DNA of 64,000 nt from the NCBI GenBank assembly GCA_034387635.1, contig JAOANU010000006.1, forward strand, positions 806,001 to 870,000. Reading direction: 5' to 3'. This DNA is from Rhodosporidiobolus odoratus. Lineage: Eukaryota > Basidiomycota > Microbotryomycetes > Sporidiobolales > Sporidiobolaceae. The notes beneath the pieces were generated by a model. It saw only the letters and a program-made list of their open reading frames with translations. It was not told where the DNA came from and did no database searches. The position numbers and the translations under genes were made by a program. Below, piece by piece: positions 34,301 through 45,359 of the stretch (positions within the stretch are counted from its first letter, which is position 1; each line of letters opens with the position of its first letter).

Positions 34301-36176
34301 CTCCCCTCCACCGCAGCACTTCTCTCCTGTTCCCTCCACCGCACTCTGTCACAGTGCCAGCGCCGGGGCCCTCGGTAGCGCGTTCAGATCGAGCGGAGAG
34401 GTGGATAGGCCCGTTGCGTCACCGCCGGCGCTCTCTCACGCCCACTCGTTCGCGTCGCTCCCGGCAACTCCGCCAAAGCACCCAAGACAAGATATCTGGT
34501 CTTGCTCTCCCTATGCAGCTGCAGGTCGGCGATTCTCTCGGGGTCTCAGCGACGCCAGCGAAACTGGGCAGGAGACCCCGAAGCCATTCCAGCTCCACGT
34601 CTCCTCCCCCATCAGCGCCCCGCACTTCGCATATCCCGCCAGCACGTCTTCCACCTCTCGTCATGGCTCGCCTCGCCCTCCCTCTCCCCTCATGATTTTC
34701 AAGCGTGCGACCGGCGGCAGCGGATCTTTCGCTCCTGCCCGTCCACCGATTCGTCCCCTCGGCACTCCCTCCTCCTCGGCCGGTGTCGCAGGCCCGACCG
34801 GCGGCTCCTCTCTCTTTACCTCCGCCTCCTTCACCCTGCGCAAAATGCGCCTGAGGGGATCTTCCTTGCCCAACACTGGTCCTCGCGACTCAAGTGGTTC
34901 GGACCTCTCCTTCGCATGTCGCGGACCGGTATGGACGCCGAGCGAGCACAGTGGTCCGCTATCGGCGGCTAGGGACAGGATCCCGTCGCTCGCTACAAGG
35001 TTGGGCGGGGGCGAGGAAGAGCAAGTTGAGAAGGTCGAGGTGTCCAAGCCGAAGGTTCGCCCGGCGCCGCCGCAGAAGCAGGCGGAGGAACAGCCTCAGC
35101 TGCTGGTACCGACAGCACGTGGAGGAGGGAGGAAGACATGGTGGAAAGGCAGTCTGCCCGGCAGCCGCCCTTCGACCTACCATCGCTCGACAACCTCTTC
35201 CCCCCGTCTCGCCCGTTCCACCTCGTCAGGCGCTTCTTTCCCCTCCTTCCTCCGCCCTTCTACTTCTGGCTCTGGATCGGGCGAAACTTCGTCGTCTTCC
35301 AAGCTCCGTCATACCTCTCTCCGTTTCTCGGGTCGCCATCCCTCTCTAATCCCGCGTCTTTCCGCCTTCCAGCTCGACGAACCCGCCCAGGTTTCCCCTT
35401 TCGGCTCGCTCGGGTCATTCGTTTTCCCCGAAGATCGCAGCAGCGGCTCAGAGCCTCGCACATCAGTCGACGCCGCCCTGTCCCGCTCTCACCCTCTCGC
35501 TCCTCGCAAGCTCTCCCCTGTCCCGCCCTCCCTCCTTCGCAGGGAAGGTAGCGCCGCCACCTCCAAACGCTCCTACTTCTCAGCTCGTACCGGCTCTAGC
35601 ACTAGTGCAGACGCTGGTCGTCCTTCGAGCGGTCGAATCGAAGAAGAGCACCTGAACGAGCTAGACGACCTCATCAAGACTTTCTCCCCGGGCGCTTTGG
35701 AGGTCAGGGACCCGGAATGGCCTTCTTACCCTCCTACTGAGAATGGGGAGACGAGCTTTGAGTTCTCAGAGAGAGGGTTTGAGGGGGAGGGGCAGGAAGG
35801 GTATGAGTCGAGTGAGGAGGGTCAAGTTCGGCTTGAAGGAAGGTGGGTGGGCTCGACGCCGTTCCACAACGACGGTGGGGAATATCGAACCCTCAAGCAT
35901 CGACGACATGCCTCCGCACCCGCAATCTCCTCGCCTACGTCGACTTCAAGGCCGTCGGCGGATGAAGGGGAGAGGTCGTTCGGGTCTTCCTCTGTCGAGG
36001 CAGAGACAAGTCCGCTCTCGCCGGCGTTCTCGTTCGCGCCGTATGGGAGGATGTTGGAGAGGGAGCAAGGGGACGACCTGGCCAGTCCGATCACGCCGGC
36101 GTCGTTCTCGTTTGGAGGAGGGAGGATAGGAGAAAAGGCGCAAGCCAGTGAGATAGGGGTGGAAGACATCGCTTAA
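31365..36176 (+). CDS. Multi-span membrane protein with very long disordered tail
   Basis: Exons 31365-31605, 31748-32037, 32341-32551 and 32629-36176 keep phase and give 1429 residues. The first 250 or so residues hold six or seven hydrophobic helices, such as IASTILLSLAVVPLLYCKSL, SSTLFAASSGLLSLVALG, VVKLVLAGLLSALLVTGPLP, RIILLQGMAIVLDIFSVAL and LFIALFVAIRWTGFVVLAAG. The remaining ~1180 residues are predicted disordered by eye: runs of Ser, Pro, Arg-Ser and acidic patches, with many S/T-P sites. The layout recalls a receptor or sensor with a cytoplasmic phospho-tail, but no family motif was recognised and I do not assign a function. No signal peptide separate from the first helix is seen. 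The gene is divergent from ORC4. Confidence 0.75.
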
Positions 36177-36472
36177 CGGGGGACGGCAGGAGTTGCTTGA
36201 TCCATGGACGGAATCGCTTGGATGGACAGGAAGGGGCAGCGCGGCGGGTCCGACGCTCGTACGTCAGAAGGATCTTTCTTTGTTTACGATTCTTACTTGC
36301 ACTTGTAGCGTTCCTCTCTCCTTCTTGTTGCCTTCAATTACTGCGGTAGAACTCTCTGTGCGCTCAGCGCCGCGGAACAGAGGCAGTTAACTCGAGAAGG
36401 CCACAAGCGCGTACTTCGATTTCAGCAGACGAATAGTTCATACCACGCCAGACCTCCCAGGGCTGCTAGTAA

Positions 36473-36781
36473 GTGCTCAGCCAGAACATCGTGGCTGAGC
36501 AGGACCAGATCTCGGATGACCTAGACCACCTGTCCAGCCTGATCGCCCTTTTCCCTACGCCTTCTCCCGACCTCCACCTTCTACTCCTTCCAACTGACCT
36601 CCGCGGCATCATAACAGACGGCCGACTCACGGAAGATATTGACGTACTCGTTGACACCTGCGAGTTTGAGGGAATCGAGGTGGTTTGGGAGAGGACGCCG
36701 GACCGGGCGTGCGAGTCTGTACTCACGCCGGTTCTTTGGGAGAGGGCGAGAAGGTTGGAGCAGCGAAGGACTAAACACTAG
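36473..36781 (+). pseudogene. C-terminal fragment of an F-box-like gene
   Basis: An open stretch with no ATG near its start reads DDLDHLSSLIALFPTPSPD, LTEDIDVLVDTCEFEGIEVV and ends LWERARRLEQRRTKH. Its end resembles the end of the broken gene at 2745-2927 (LRHKARVFIDACTARNIAV ... FWRYVEG). No F-box or middle part is found upstream. Best read as a 3' remnant. The flank 36177-36472 shows nothing else. Confidence 0.4.
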
Positions 36782-37241
36782 ACGTTATCGCGTGGTATGG
36801 CGGAGCAACCGAGGCAGTACATGGAAACTTACAAGCTGCCAACCTCTTTCGTTTCTCCGATACTGACAAGAGCTTGGCAGCCCTTATCCAGTGCACTTTG
36901 GCTCTACGGTCCGAGGCCAAGCAATGCAGCGGGATCGATGTATCTGATCTCGTCTCGTCTCGTGTTTCCCGTTTTCCGTTGCCCACCCATTGCGCTTCAT
37001 CGCTCTTCTCTCTCTCGCGATGTAGCTCCGTCTCGCGCAGCTGCAGAAACAGTCTAGATGATGCTGAACCACTTCGATTACTGCTTGACGAGAGCGATGC
37101 GAACAAAGCGCGAATGAGAAGGCACAACTACGGTATGGGAAAGGGAAGAAAGGATACTATCAAGAAGATGCACAAAGGAGCATGACGGGATGGCGCCAAC
37201 AAGCTTCCTCTTCCTCAGCCATTAGAGGGCTGCGGTGCCGA
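36782..37241. other. Intergenic, no gene seen
   Basis: Lies between the F-box fragment and the 3' end of the minus-strand coiled-coil gene. Nothing protein-like or repetitive was seen. Confidence 0.4.
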
Positions 37242-40200
37242 CTACAGCGTCGGGCTCGTCCAGGCGTTCGAGAGCCGCTTGAGCGCCCGTCCCAGACCCG
37301 CCGTCTTACCCTCCCCTTCTCCGCCCGTCGCTTGCGCAGACCCACCTACCTCTTCTCCCTCTCCCTCATGCTCCTTGATCCCCAACCCCAACGCCGAAGA
37401 AGAAGGTTCGCCCACAACTCCACCTCCCAACATCCCCCCTCCTCCTACCTCTTCCTCCAGCACAGCCGGTGGGGGCGTCGGCGTATGCTTGTACGAAATC
37501 GACGTCCCCCTGGCCGAAGAATGCCTCCTCTCCATCCTGAGTGACAATCTCCTCTGCGGTGGATCCGTAAACCCACTACTCCGACCTTCTTTCAATTCCG
37601 CCTTGGCGCGTTGTTCTTGTTTTTCCAGTTGGTCGAGCGTTTTGGCTCGTTCTTCCTCTGTCTCTTTGCCAGTAGCAGTGAAGGAATGAGCGGAGGAAGG
37701 AGTAGGTGAGAGGGAAGGACGGGAACGAGCGCGTTCGGGCGGAGGTTCGAAACCGAGTTGGAGCATTTCGGCACGGATCCGGGCCCGTTCGCGACGGTCG
37801 TCTTCGTCTTCTTCTTCCTCTGCCGCTACTGCACCTACATCGCGTCTTGACGACTCGGCAGAGAGCATCAGGGGACGCATGGGTTGCGAAGTTGGCGTGT
37901 TCGAGGAAGAAGAGGTGGACGAGGTGGAGGTGCCGAAACCGAAGACGGAGGAGACGCTGTCCCAAATTTGTCCGCCGGATTTCCGGGGTCCGTTGTTCTG
38001 AGAAGAGGATTGGTTGACGGTGATGGCGGAGGAAGAAGTGGAAGTTGAGGGTGTGAGAGGGGTTCCACCACTCCCGCTGGTAGAAAGGGAAGACGAGAGC
38101 GATGATCCATTCGTGTTTGAAAGATTGAGGGCGGACGAAGACGTCGAAGAAGAAGTGGTAGAGGTTCTGAAGAAGCTGACACTGGCCGGTCTGGCCCTCT
38201 TCTCCTGCTCCTTCGAGGCGTCTCGAATCATGGGCGGACTGACCCCTCCGGTTTTGGGGGTTTTCTCACGATAGTCGACGGCGAGGACCTTTTCGAACCC
38301 TTCTTGACTGCAGACGCGGTCGACAATCTTGGAGACGTAGAGGGTTAGGGCTTTGTTGGCTTCGCGGAGTTGACGGATCTCGGAGTGAAGGTCGGCTGTG
38401 AGGACGGAGAGTGAGGGTAGACAGGGTCACGAGATGCAGGAGAGAGCGTCAGTACTGGTCAGGTTCTCAACGATAAAGAGGAGGAAGAGACTCGCTCTCG
38501 CCCATCCCAGCAAAACTACTCTCCCTCCTCCCCTGACCCTTAGCCATCTTCTCCCTCCTCTTCAGCTCTCTCTTCTTCTCCCTCTCGACCCTCTTCTTTT
38601 CCTTCCGTTCTTCCCTCCTCTCCCTCTTCTCCCTCTCAACCTCATCCACTTCCTCCCTCTCCCTCGCCTCCTCCAACTCCTTCCCGAGATCCAATCCCCC
38701 TCCAACCCCGCCAAGGGCAGCGACCGCGCCCGAAGCCCCAAGAGAAGGACGCTGACGAGCATCCTTCCCCCTGTCAGAGGCGGATCGAATCCCGTTCGCA
38801 ATGGCAAGCGAATTGGTCCGACGAGAACGACGGCCGGCCGTTCCAACTGCCCCAGAATCGACACTGCCCGTCCCGGTCGACTCGAGCAAAACCCGGTCAA
38901 TCTCATCACTCGTGGTCTGACCAGCATCCGTCTGTCCCCCATCCTTGCCCCCGCTGCGCCCTCGGTTCTCCTTCTCCTCGTCCTCCGAATCCGACTCGGA
39001 GAGCGACGAGTCGCTATCCTCTCCATCTCCCTCGCTCCTAAACTCACCCGCCAGACTCCTTCCACTACCTCCCACACCCGCAGCGCCGCCAAACTCCTCC
39101 CCTTCCTCCCCAACCGCTTCCAACCCCCCCGAAAACCCAAACCCAGTATCCCACCCTCCCTCTTCCCTCTCCCCACCACTACCGAAACCTCCCGCCTCTC
39201 CCCATTGAAAACTCTTCCTGAACAATTCCGTTCCGGTAACTTCCCCACTCAACGTCTTTTCCCCCAGTAAGATCTCGTACGATTCGTTCTCTTCTTGCAA
39301 ATCTTGATAGACGCGTTTGAGGTCTACCAGTTCGGTTTGGAGCGTTCGGAGAGTCAGGGTTAGAGAGGTATGAGCGGTGGTGAGGGTTGTCAGTTGAGAT
39401 TGGAGGGAGAGTTCGGTGGCGGTTGGGAGGGGGGTTGTCGCGCCTGAAGTGGTAGAAGAGGGAGCCGAAGGCGCGGCGAGGGAAGAAGTGTTGGATGGAG
39501 TAGGGGAGGAAGTGCGGAAATGCGAAGATCGAGGCGTAGGCGGTTCATCCTCCTCGCCCTCCCCTTCGCCATCTTCGCGGTTCTCGTCTTGTGCTGCATC
39601 TTCCTCCAGTTCGGCCTCGAGGGACGAGGGCAGAGGAGCGCTCTTGCGCCGGTTTGAGGCCGAGTCTCCGCCTCGTGCGCTGCGGCTGCGCTTGGCTGAG
39701 GTGGAAAGGTTCGAGATGCGGACTTTGTAGTGCTGCTCCTGGTCGTACCAGGCTTGGCGTTCAGACTCGAAGGTTTCAGCCTGCAGGGGCGAAGGTAGCA
39801 ATCGAGCAGGGAGGTCTCAACGTGGGCAGAATGCGGGCGGCGAAAACAAAAACAGCCGCATCGAGCGGAGAAGAAAACGGAGAGGTCGACGCACCTGCTC
39901 CCGGTATCGTTTTGTAGCCTCCCGCTTCTCCCTCTCCAGGTCTCTGACCGTTCCACGAAGTTTCTCGAGTACTTCCACCCGACCGGCGAGCTCTTCCTCC
40001 CTGCCGCCAGCCAAGAGAGCCCAAATGGAGAAGATCGTCAGTGTCCCTCTCTTGTACTGTCGCGACTCGGCAATCGCCCGCCTTGTACCCATACAGGGAA
40101 GAAGACGGACGAGAACAATGCGAGAGTACAACTGAAGGGGACTGCAAACTCACATCCGAGCCTGCTCGCCCATGACTTGCTCCCACCGTCCCCTCCACCC

Positions 40201-40797
40201 TTCCCTGTCCCTCTCAACCTCTTTCCTTTCCTCGACACCCTTCAGTCCTTCTTCAACCTTCTCCCCCAGCCTACTCAGTTCGTCGTTCTGTCGTTGGACC
40301 AGAGCGAGGAGGACTTCTCGAGAGGCGTGCGAGAGGTCTGAGGGGGAGAGGGTGGTGAGGAGTTCGGTCGGGATTGTGGGCGGTATGCCTGTCGGAGGAA
40401 GGGGCGGAGAGGGTGGGGGAGATGAGGAGGGGAGGGCTCTAGCCATCTCTTGAGGCGATGAGGGGGCTAGAGGTTCAGGATGGGGTGGTGGTGGTGGGGA
40501 GGCTGTCCCCGTTCCCCTGTCAAGTCGTTCGTCACCTACCCGGGCAGGAGTAGCAGGCGATGAGAGCAAGTGAGTCGATCTTGTACGTTGATGGGGTTTT
40601 GTAGTTTTGCGTTGAGCGAGTGAGCCACCAACAAGAGGAGAGGTGCGAGCGAGAGTTGGGCCAGTGACAGGGCGACTGGAAGAGGTTGGAGAAGTGGGAG
40701 AGGTGGAGGGAGAGGAGGGTGAGCGTGTGCTACTGGTTGGAGTGGGTTTGGAGGAGCGTAGAGAGGATCGAGATGACGGAGAAGGGCAAGGAGCCAT
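37242..40797 (-). CDS. Large coiled-coil, low-complexity protein (possibly Uds1-like)
   Basis: About 1000 residues over five or more exons. The N-terminus (40797 to 40500) is Ser/Pro/Thr-rich. Coiled-coil segments follow: EVLLALVQRQNDELSRLGEK, ELAGRVEVLEKLRGTVRDLE, HTSLTLTLRTLQTELVDLKR plus VYQDLQEENESYEILLGEKT, and a charged helix rich in EREKRERREERKEKK. A short exon near 38390-38280 carries LHSEIRQLREANKALTLYVS and KIVDRVCSQEGFEKVLAVDY, a pattern I associate loosely with fungal septation-linked (Uds1-type) coiled-coil proteins. The C-terminus is disordered and ends LKRLSNAWTSPTL. The family name is tentative; a cytoskeletal or septum scaffold role would be inference. Confidence 0.6.
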
Positions 40798-41140
40798 GTT
40801 CGGGAAGGGAAGGGGGGCAACGATGCCAATGTCAGGGATCTGCTTGACTTTACTGGTTCACCTAGCCGGTCGCAGAGTGGTCCAGCGAATGGAAGCACGA
40901 GAAGGAACAACGGGACGAGCAGGAACCTGAACTCCCCACACGCCCGCAAGGGGTCCGTTCACCCAAACCACCCTCGCGTGCGAACCGCCTACACCCAGAC
41001 TTGAAGGCGCACAGCTGCCAGAGAAGCACCTAGTCCCACCCAGAGCGCAGAGCGGATCAGAGCCAGAGAAAGCAAGCACCGGCACCCTCACTCGGAAGAC
41101 CTTCCTAACTCTTCTTCTTTTCCTCCCTCTCTCTCTATAC
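40798..41140. other. Intergenic, no gene seen
   Basis: Promoter side of the coiled-coil gene and 3' flank of the mitochondrial carrier. Nothing notable. Confidence 0.4.
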
Positions 41141-42712
41141 TCAACCTCCTTCCTTGACCTCCCTTCTCCCCGTCCCACCCCATCCCAACCCACTCTCGCC
41201 CCTCTCCTCCAACCACCTAACCACCCTCTCGTAAACCACAAAAGTCACACAAGTCCCGGGTAAGATCCTCACCGCGTTGGTTCCGATGCCTTTGTAGAAC
41301 CCGGATAGACCTTCGGCGGCGTAGGTTCGACGCAAGACGTCTGGGATGGAGCGGTACGGTGGATCGGAGGTTGGGGGACGGGTGAGGGGCGTGGAGAAGG
41401 GCGAGGACGGAGTCGAGGCGGCGGGCGAAGCTGTGGCTGCAGTTGATCCGAATACTGTCGTTGGTATTGATGCGGAGGTGGAAAGGGAAGATGCAGGAGA
41501 GGGATGTGGTCGATACTGCAAGCCATAGTGGGGATTAGTCGAAGGGGCATTGGGGACTAGGTCAGGACAGCGAGAATCTACCTGAATCCTCGACCTGACT
41601 ACCTGATAAGGATAAGTAACTGCAATAGCCGCCAACTTGGCTCCACCACTCATCAACACATATTCCGTATTACCCAACTTCCGTACTTCTTCCTCACTGA
41701 CCCCCGGACCCAGCTTGGTTCTTCGCGTTTCGTAGCGTCGTTTTTTTAGCTCTTCGTAGACCATGAATTGGAGTGCTCCGTTTGAGACGCCGATTATGGC
41801 GAGTGTCAGACCGCGAGAGAGACCTAGGAGGCCTTCGTCGAGGGTTAGGCGGTAGAGACCGTCTGATTTGAGGAGAGAAGGGTGGATTGAGCGGCGAAAG
41901 AAGGGCCAAGGTAATTGGAAGTCGAGATGAAATGGTCGGACAACGATCAGCTGAGCGGGATGAGGAAGACGGATCTAGGAGGGCCTGGAAGAGGTACTCA
42001 CGCAATACCCCTCGATATGCTCCCTCGCTCCCCTTCGAAGTGGTGAACATCCTCGTCTTGACCACCCATAGGGGATTAGTCATCACGGCCGTGATGACAC
42101 CTGTACAATTGCCGACATGAGATATCAGCGCGCTAGTTACTCAAGGCAAGAAGTGAAAGGCGGAGAAGGCAAAAATCGGCAGACGTACCCGAAGTTGCGC
42201 TTGCTGCCAGATGCTGTCCGGCATTCAGCTTCTTCCCCTCTGGTTGATTCGGAAACATGGAGCTCTTAAGCATGGTATACCTGCAGACTAGAAACGTCAG
42301 CATCGCTTCCGACAAGCGAGTTTGACTCGTTCGCAAGGAGGACAACAACCCCTCGAGAGAACCAGGAAAGGAAGGCTTGCGATCTGGAAGAAAACGAAAA
42401 TGACAGGATCAAGTGGACGTACCACAAGAAATAAAACCCCCAACTACTCGCATTGCCGACCAGGTTAACCCCCATGCCCCTGTACAACCCCGCGACTCCC
42501 TCCATCCTCCCAATATCCCTCAATCCCGTCCACATCTGTCCGACCGCCCCTCCCAAGCCAGGTTTTCGAGCAGCGGTCGAGACTTGAAGCTTGACTTTGA
42601 GGAGGTCGAGGGGTTGCATGCAGACTGTCGAGACGAGGCCGGCGGCTATGCCTGCGGCGGCGGCGTCCAGAGCGGGGGTGGGAAAGTAGGATGGAGCGTT
42701 TGATGACGACAT
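41141..42712 (-). CDS. FLX1: Mitochondrial carrier, FLX1/SLC25A32-like
   Basis: Three tandem carrier repeats are visible, each with the P-x-D/W-x-x-K/R signature: MQPLDLLKVKLQV in repeat 1, TNPLWVVKTRM in repeat 2 and YPYQVVRSRIQ in repeat 3. The NPLWVVKTR and YPYQVVRSR variants are typical of the FAD/folate carriers (yeast Flx1, human SLC25A32), so import of FAD or related cofactors across the inner mitochondrial membrane is inferred. Repeat 3 carries an unusual Ser/Thr/Ala-rich insert (SPASSLSTSASIP onward) between the signature and FYKGIGTNAVRILPG. Five exons, with donors such as GTACGT after FYFLW. The start at 42712 (MSSSNAPSYF) leaves a short tail before the first helix, as is usual. 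Confidence 0.8.
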
Positions 42713-43236
42713 GTTGGGTCGACTCTAGATACGTTGAAAGGCCGGATGCGAGCTGCAGAAGAGAGGGATCAGTAAGGAAGATGCGGAGAAATGGACGCAG
42801 AACAGACCTGAAGTGACCTTATGTGGTCGGGCAGCCGAGGGGCCTATCCGCGAGACTCTTGAAAAGCCCTTACAGTGTACAGGCAAGGTTCGTTTGCCGA
42901 TGAAGGGTTCTCTGATGAGGAATTGCAGATTGATGAGGTCGAGCAGCAGAGAAAGTGGAGGGCGGCACACGGGGTGGTCGAACCTCGTAAGCGGGTGCGT
43001 ATTACTGCTGTGGGTGAGCTTGTTATAGGTCCGGCTTGATCTGAGCGAGCAGTGAAGTGAACAAGGTCAAGAATGTTGATTCCGTTCGGGCGTCGCCTGC
43101 TTGACTTCTTGTCACCTCCCTCTGAAAGCTATACAGGTACATTGAGACGCTAACTCAAGCTCGTAGTAGACAGCGACTGCCAGTCAATCCCTACTCCAAC
43201 TGCATCCCAACACCTTTTCCTCGTCCCCTTTCACCC
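42713..43236. other. Divergent upstream region of FLX1-like and lipase genes
   Basis: Carries an ATG-less open stretch, 42863-43039 on the plus strand, reading VYRQGSFADEGFSDEELQID and ending RITAVGELVIGPA before a stop. Its composition is protein-like, but no start or splice partner was found. Otherwise nothing seen. Confidence 0.35.
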
Positions 43237-45171
43237 ATGTCCTGGACTCCTCCTCCCGCCTATGCATCCTACTACTCCCACGAGTCCCCTTCCTCGGCTC
43301 ACTCTCTGTTCCAGCAACTCTCAGCTACTCCTCCTCACGACCACAAAACCAGTCAACCCGATCCGACGTGGGGCCGCTCTGCTCTTCCTCGTGCACCCTG
43401 GGAGCTAGAGGTTAGGAAAAAGTATGGCGCAAGAGACGGCAGGGTACACGTAGGAGAGGGACAGTGGGTCGAGTACCAGATTTGGGGAACGGGAGATGGA
43501 AAAGGGGGAAAAGGTGCGCAGGACCATTTACGCCGTATCAGCCAGGACGCGGTCATTGCCTTTCCGAGGGTTGACTCGTGATGTCTGTTCGAACACGCAC
43601 AGAAGCAGACCTCGTCTGGTGTCACGGCATCAACGATGTAGGCTCTGGCTTTTCCTCTCTTTCTCTCGCTTGACTTCTTCTCGTTCCGTTATTCTCCTCT
43701 CTGATCGCGCATGCGTCCGCAGTACGGCGGCAAGTTTGCAGTTCACGCTCCCTTTTTCCTCGACGTTGGCGTAAGTGGCTCTTTTTGCTGCCACAACCTC
43801 CTCGTTCGTGACGTTCCTAACCCAGATGCTTTCGTTCCCCATCATTCTGCGCCAAACTCAAATAGTACCGCATCATCGTACCCGACCTACCCTCACACGG
43901 TCGGTCAACCGGCATACATGTACATATTCCAGAGATGGAAGCGCTTGGTACGTTCTGACGGTCCTGCCCTTTTTCTTCCCATGAGACCCCTTCAGCTGTT
44001 ACAGCGCTGACTTCTTTGGCATGTGCATCAAGCCGACGCCGTCTATGCCGTCACTCGCGACGTCTGCCTGCAGGACAGCAAGCTCGTTGCAGAGCGAGAA
44101 GGAGGTGAGGTTCACGTCACGCAGACACGGAAAGTCTTCGTCGCAGGTCAGAGTTTGGGAGGCTTTACCGCGGTGTATACTTGCCTGTGCGTGTGGTCGC
44201 CCTTGCTCGTCTTCATATGGCCTCTCCTCTGACCTTCCCCCTCTTCATTGCCTGGATCTGCCTTTGCATCGCTCTCTAAACCGCTTACAGCAAGTACGGC
44301 ACCCCGCCCGCCACCTCTCTCCCTCCATCTTCCGGCCACTCCTCTTCAACCCTCTTCCACCCCACCCTAAGCGGCGGAATTTTCCTCTGTCCCATGCTCG
44401 CCATCTCTCCCGAATCTCGACCTTCGAAACTGGTCGAAACCGTCGCTAGAGGTCTGAGTTGGTTTGCGGGAGTCGTACCATTTGCCGACGCCAATAAGGG
44501 GAAGAATAGTGAGGATGGGGAGGTGGAGAGGGAGTTTGAAGGTGAGCTTTCTGCGGTCGTTTCGTGTTAGCGCCTCTACCGCACAACACGGAAAGCTCAG
44601 TCTCTCCTCTTCATGAGCTCGGACCGTATCGGGCAAGGCGCGATGGGCTCTTTACTTGTCCTTACTGACATTGCTCTTGTTTTTTTGCTTTTCACATTCC
44701 CTATCCTGTCCCGTGTTTGCCATTGACTCGCTCGCGTTCGCGCACCCGAAGCCGATCCTCAAACCTACCATGGAAAGCTACGAATTGCGACTGGCCTTGC
44801 TATCCTGCAGGGTCTGATAGACGTCAACGCCAAGATGGAACACCTCAAGGTCCCTTTCTTACTTTGTCACGGTGCGTGTGTTCCCTTTATATGCACCTCT
44901 CCGCTCGACTCACTACCCTGATCCTCGTTCTGTCGCTCTGTCCTCTGACCCCACAACCCTTCCACGTCCCGGGACTACAGGAACTGGCGACCGAGTCACC
45001 TCCCCATCCGGGTCACAACTCCTTTATGATCGCGCTTCGAGCACAGACAAAGGTATCAAGCTGTATGAAGGTTATGAGCATATCTTGCTCAGGAAGGGCA
45101 AGGATGAGCAGGATGACGAGCGGAGACAGCGGGTGCTGGGGGATGTCAAGGCCTGGCTCGAGGCGCGGTAG
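43237..45171 (+). CDS. Monoglyceride lipase-like alpha/beta hydrolase
   Basis: Eight exons keep phase: 43237-43513, 43603-43637, 43723-43770, 43866-43947, 44033-44186, 44291-44541, 44752-44871 and 44981-45171, giving 385 residues. Landmarks are the oxyanion HG motif (WCHGINDYGGKF), DLPSHGRSTG, the nucleophile elbow VFAGQSLGG region (GQSLGG), the acid in HGTGDRVTSP and the catalytic His in YEGYEHILL. This is the serine-hydrolase 4 / monoacylglycerol lipase layout, which releases glycerol and fatty acid from monoacylglycerol. It is longer than the ~300 residues usual for yeast Yju3 because of an N-terminal extension of about 60 residues and a longer lid region (44290-44540). No signal peptide; it is likely cytosolic or on lipid droplets. 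Confidence 0.85.
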
Positions 45172-45359
45172 TGCTAGAGGCTTTCACTTGGCGCTTCGGA
45201 CGAGGAGTAGAGTCGTGTAGACAGATTTGCTGTACAGCTGGTGTTATAGCAGACGCCTCACTTCGTCCTACCCTGTCCGCCTTGCTCTCTTCTTCATGCT
45301 GAGATTAACAAGTAGAGCATTTGCAGCTGAGCGCTAAGCGCTAAGCCCCTCCTCCCTCT

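Noticed and set aside
45330..45352. AGCGCTAAGCGCTAAG short repeat as a regulatory site
   Set aside because: Only two units, between convergent gene ends; most likely chance.
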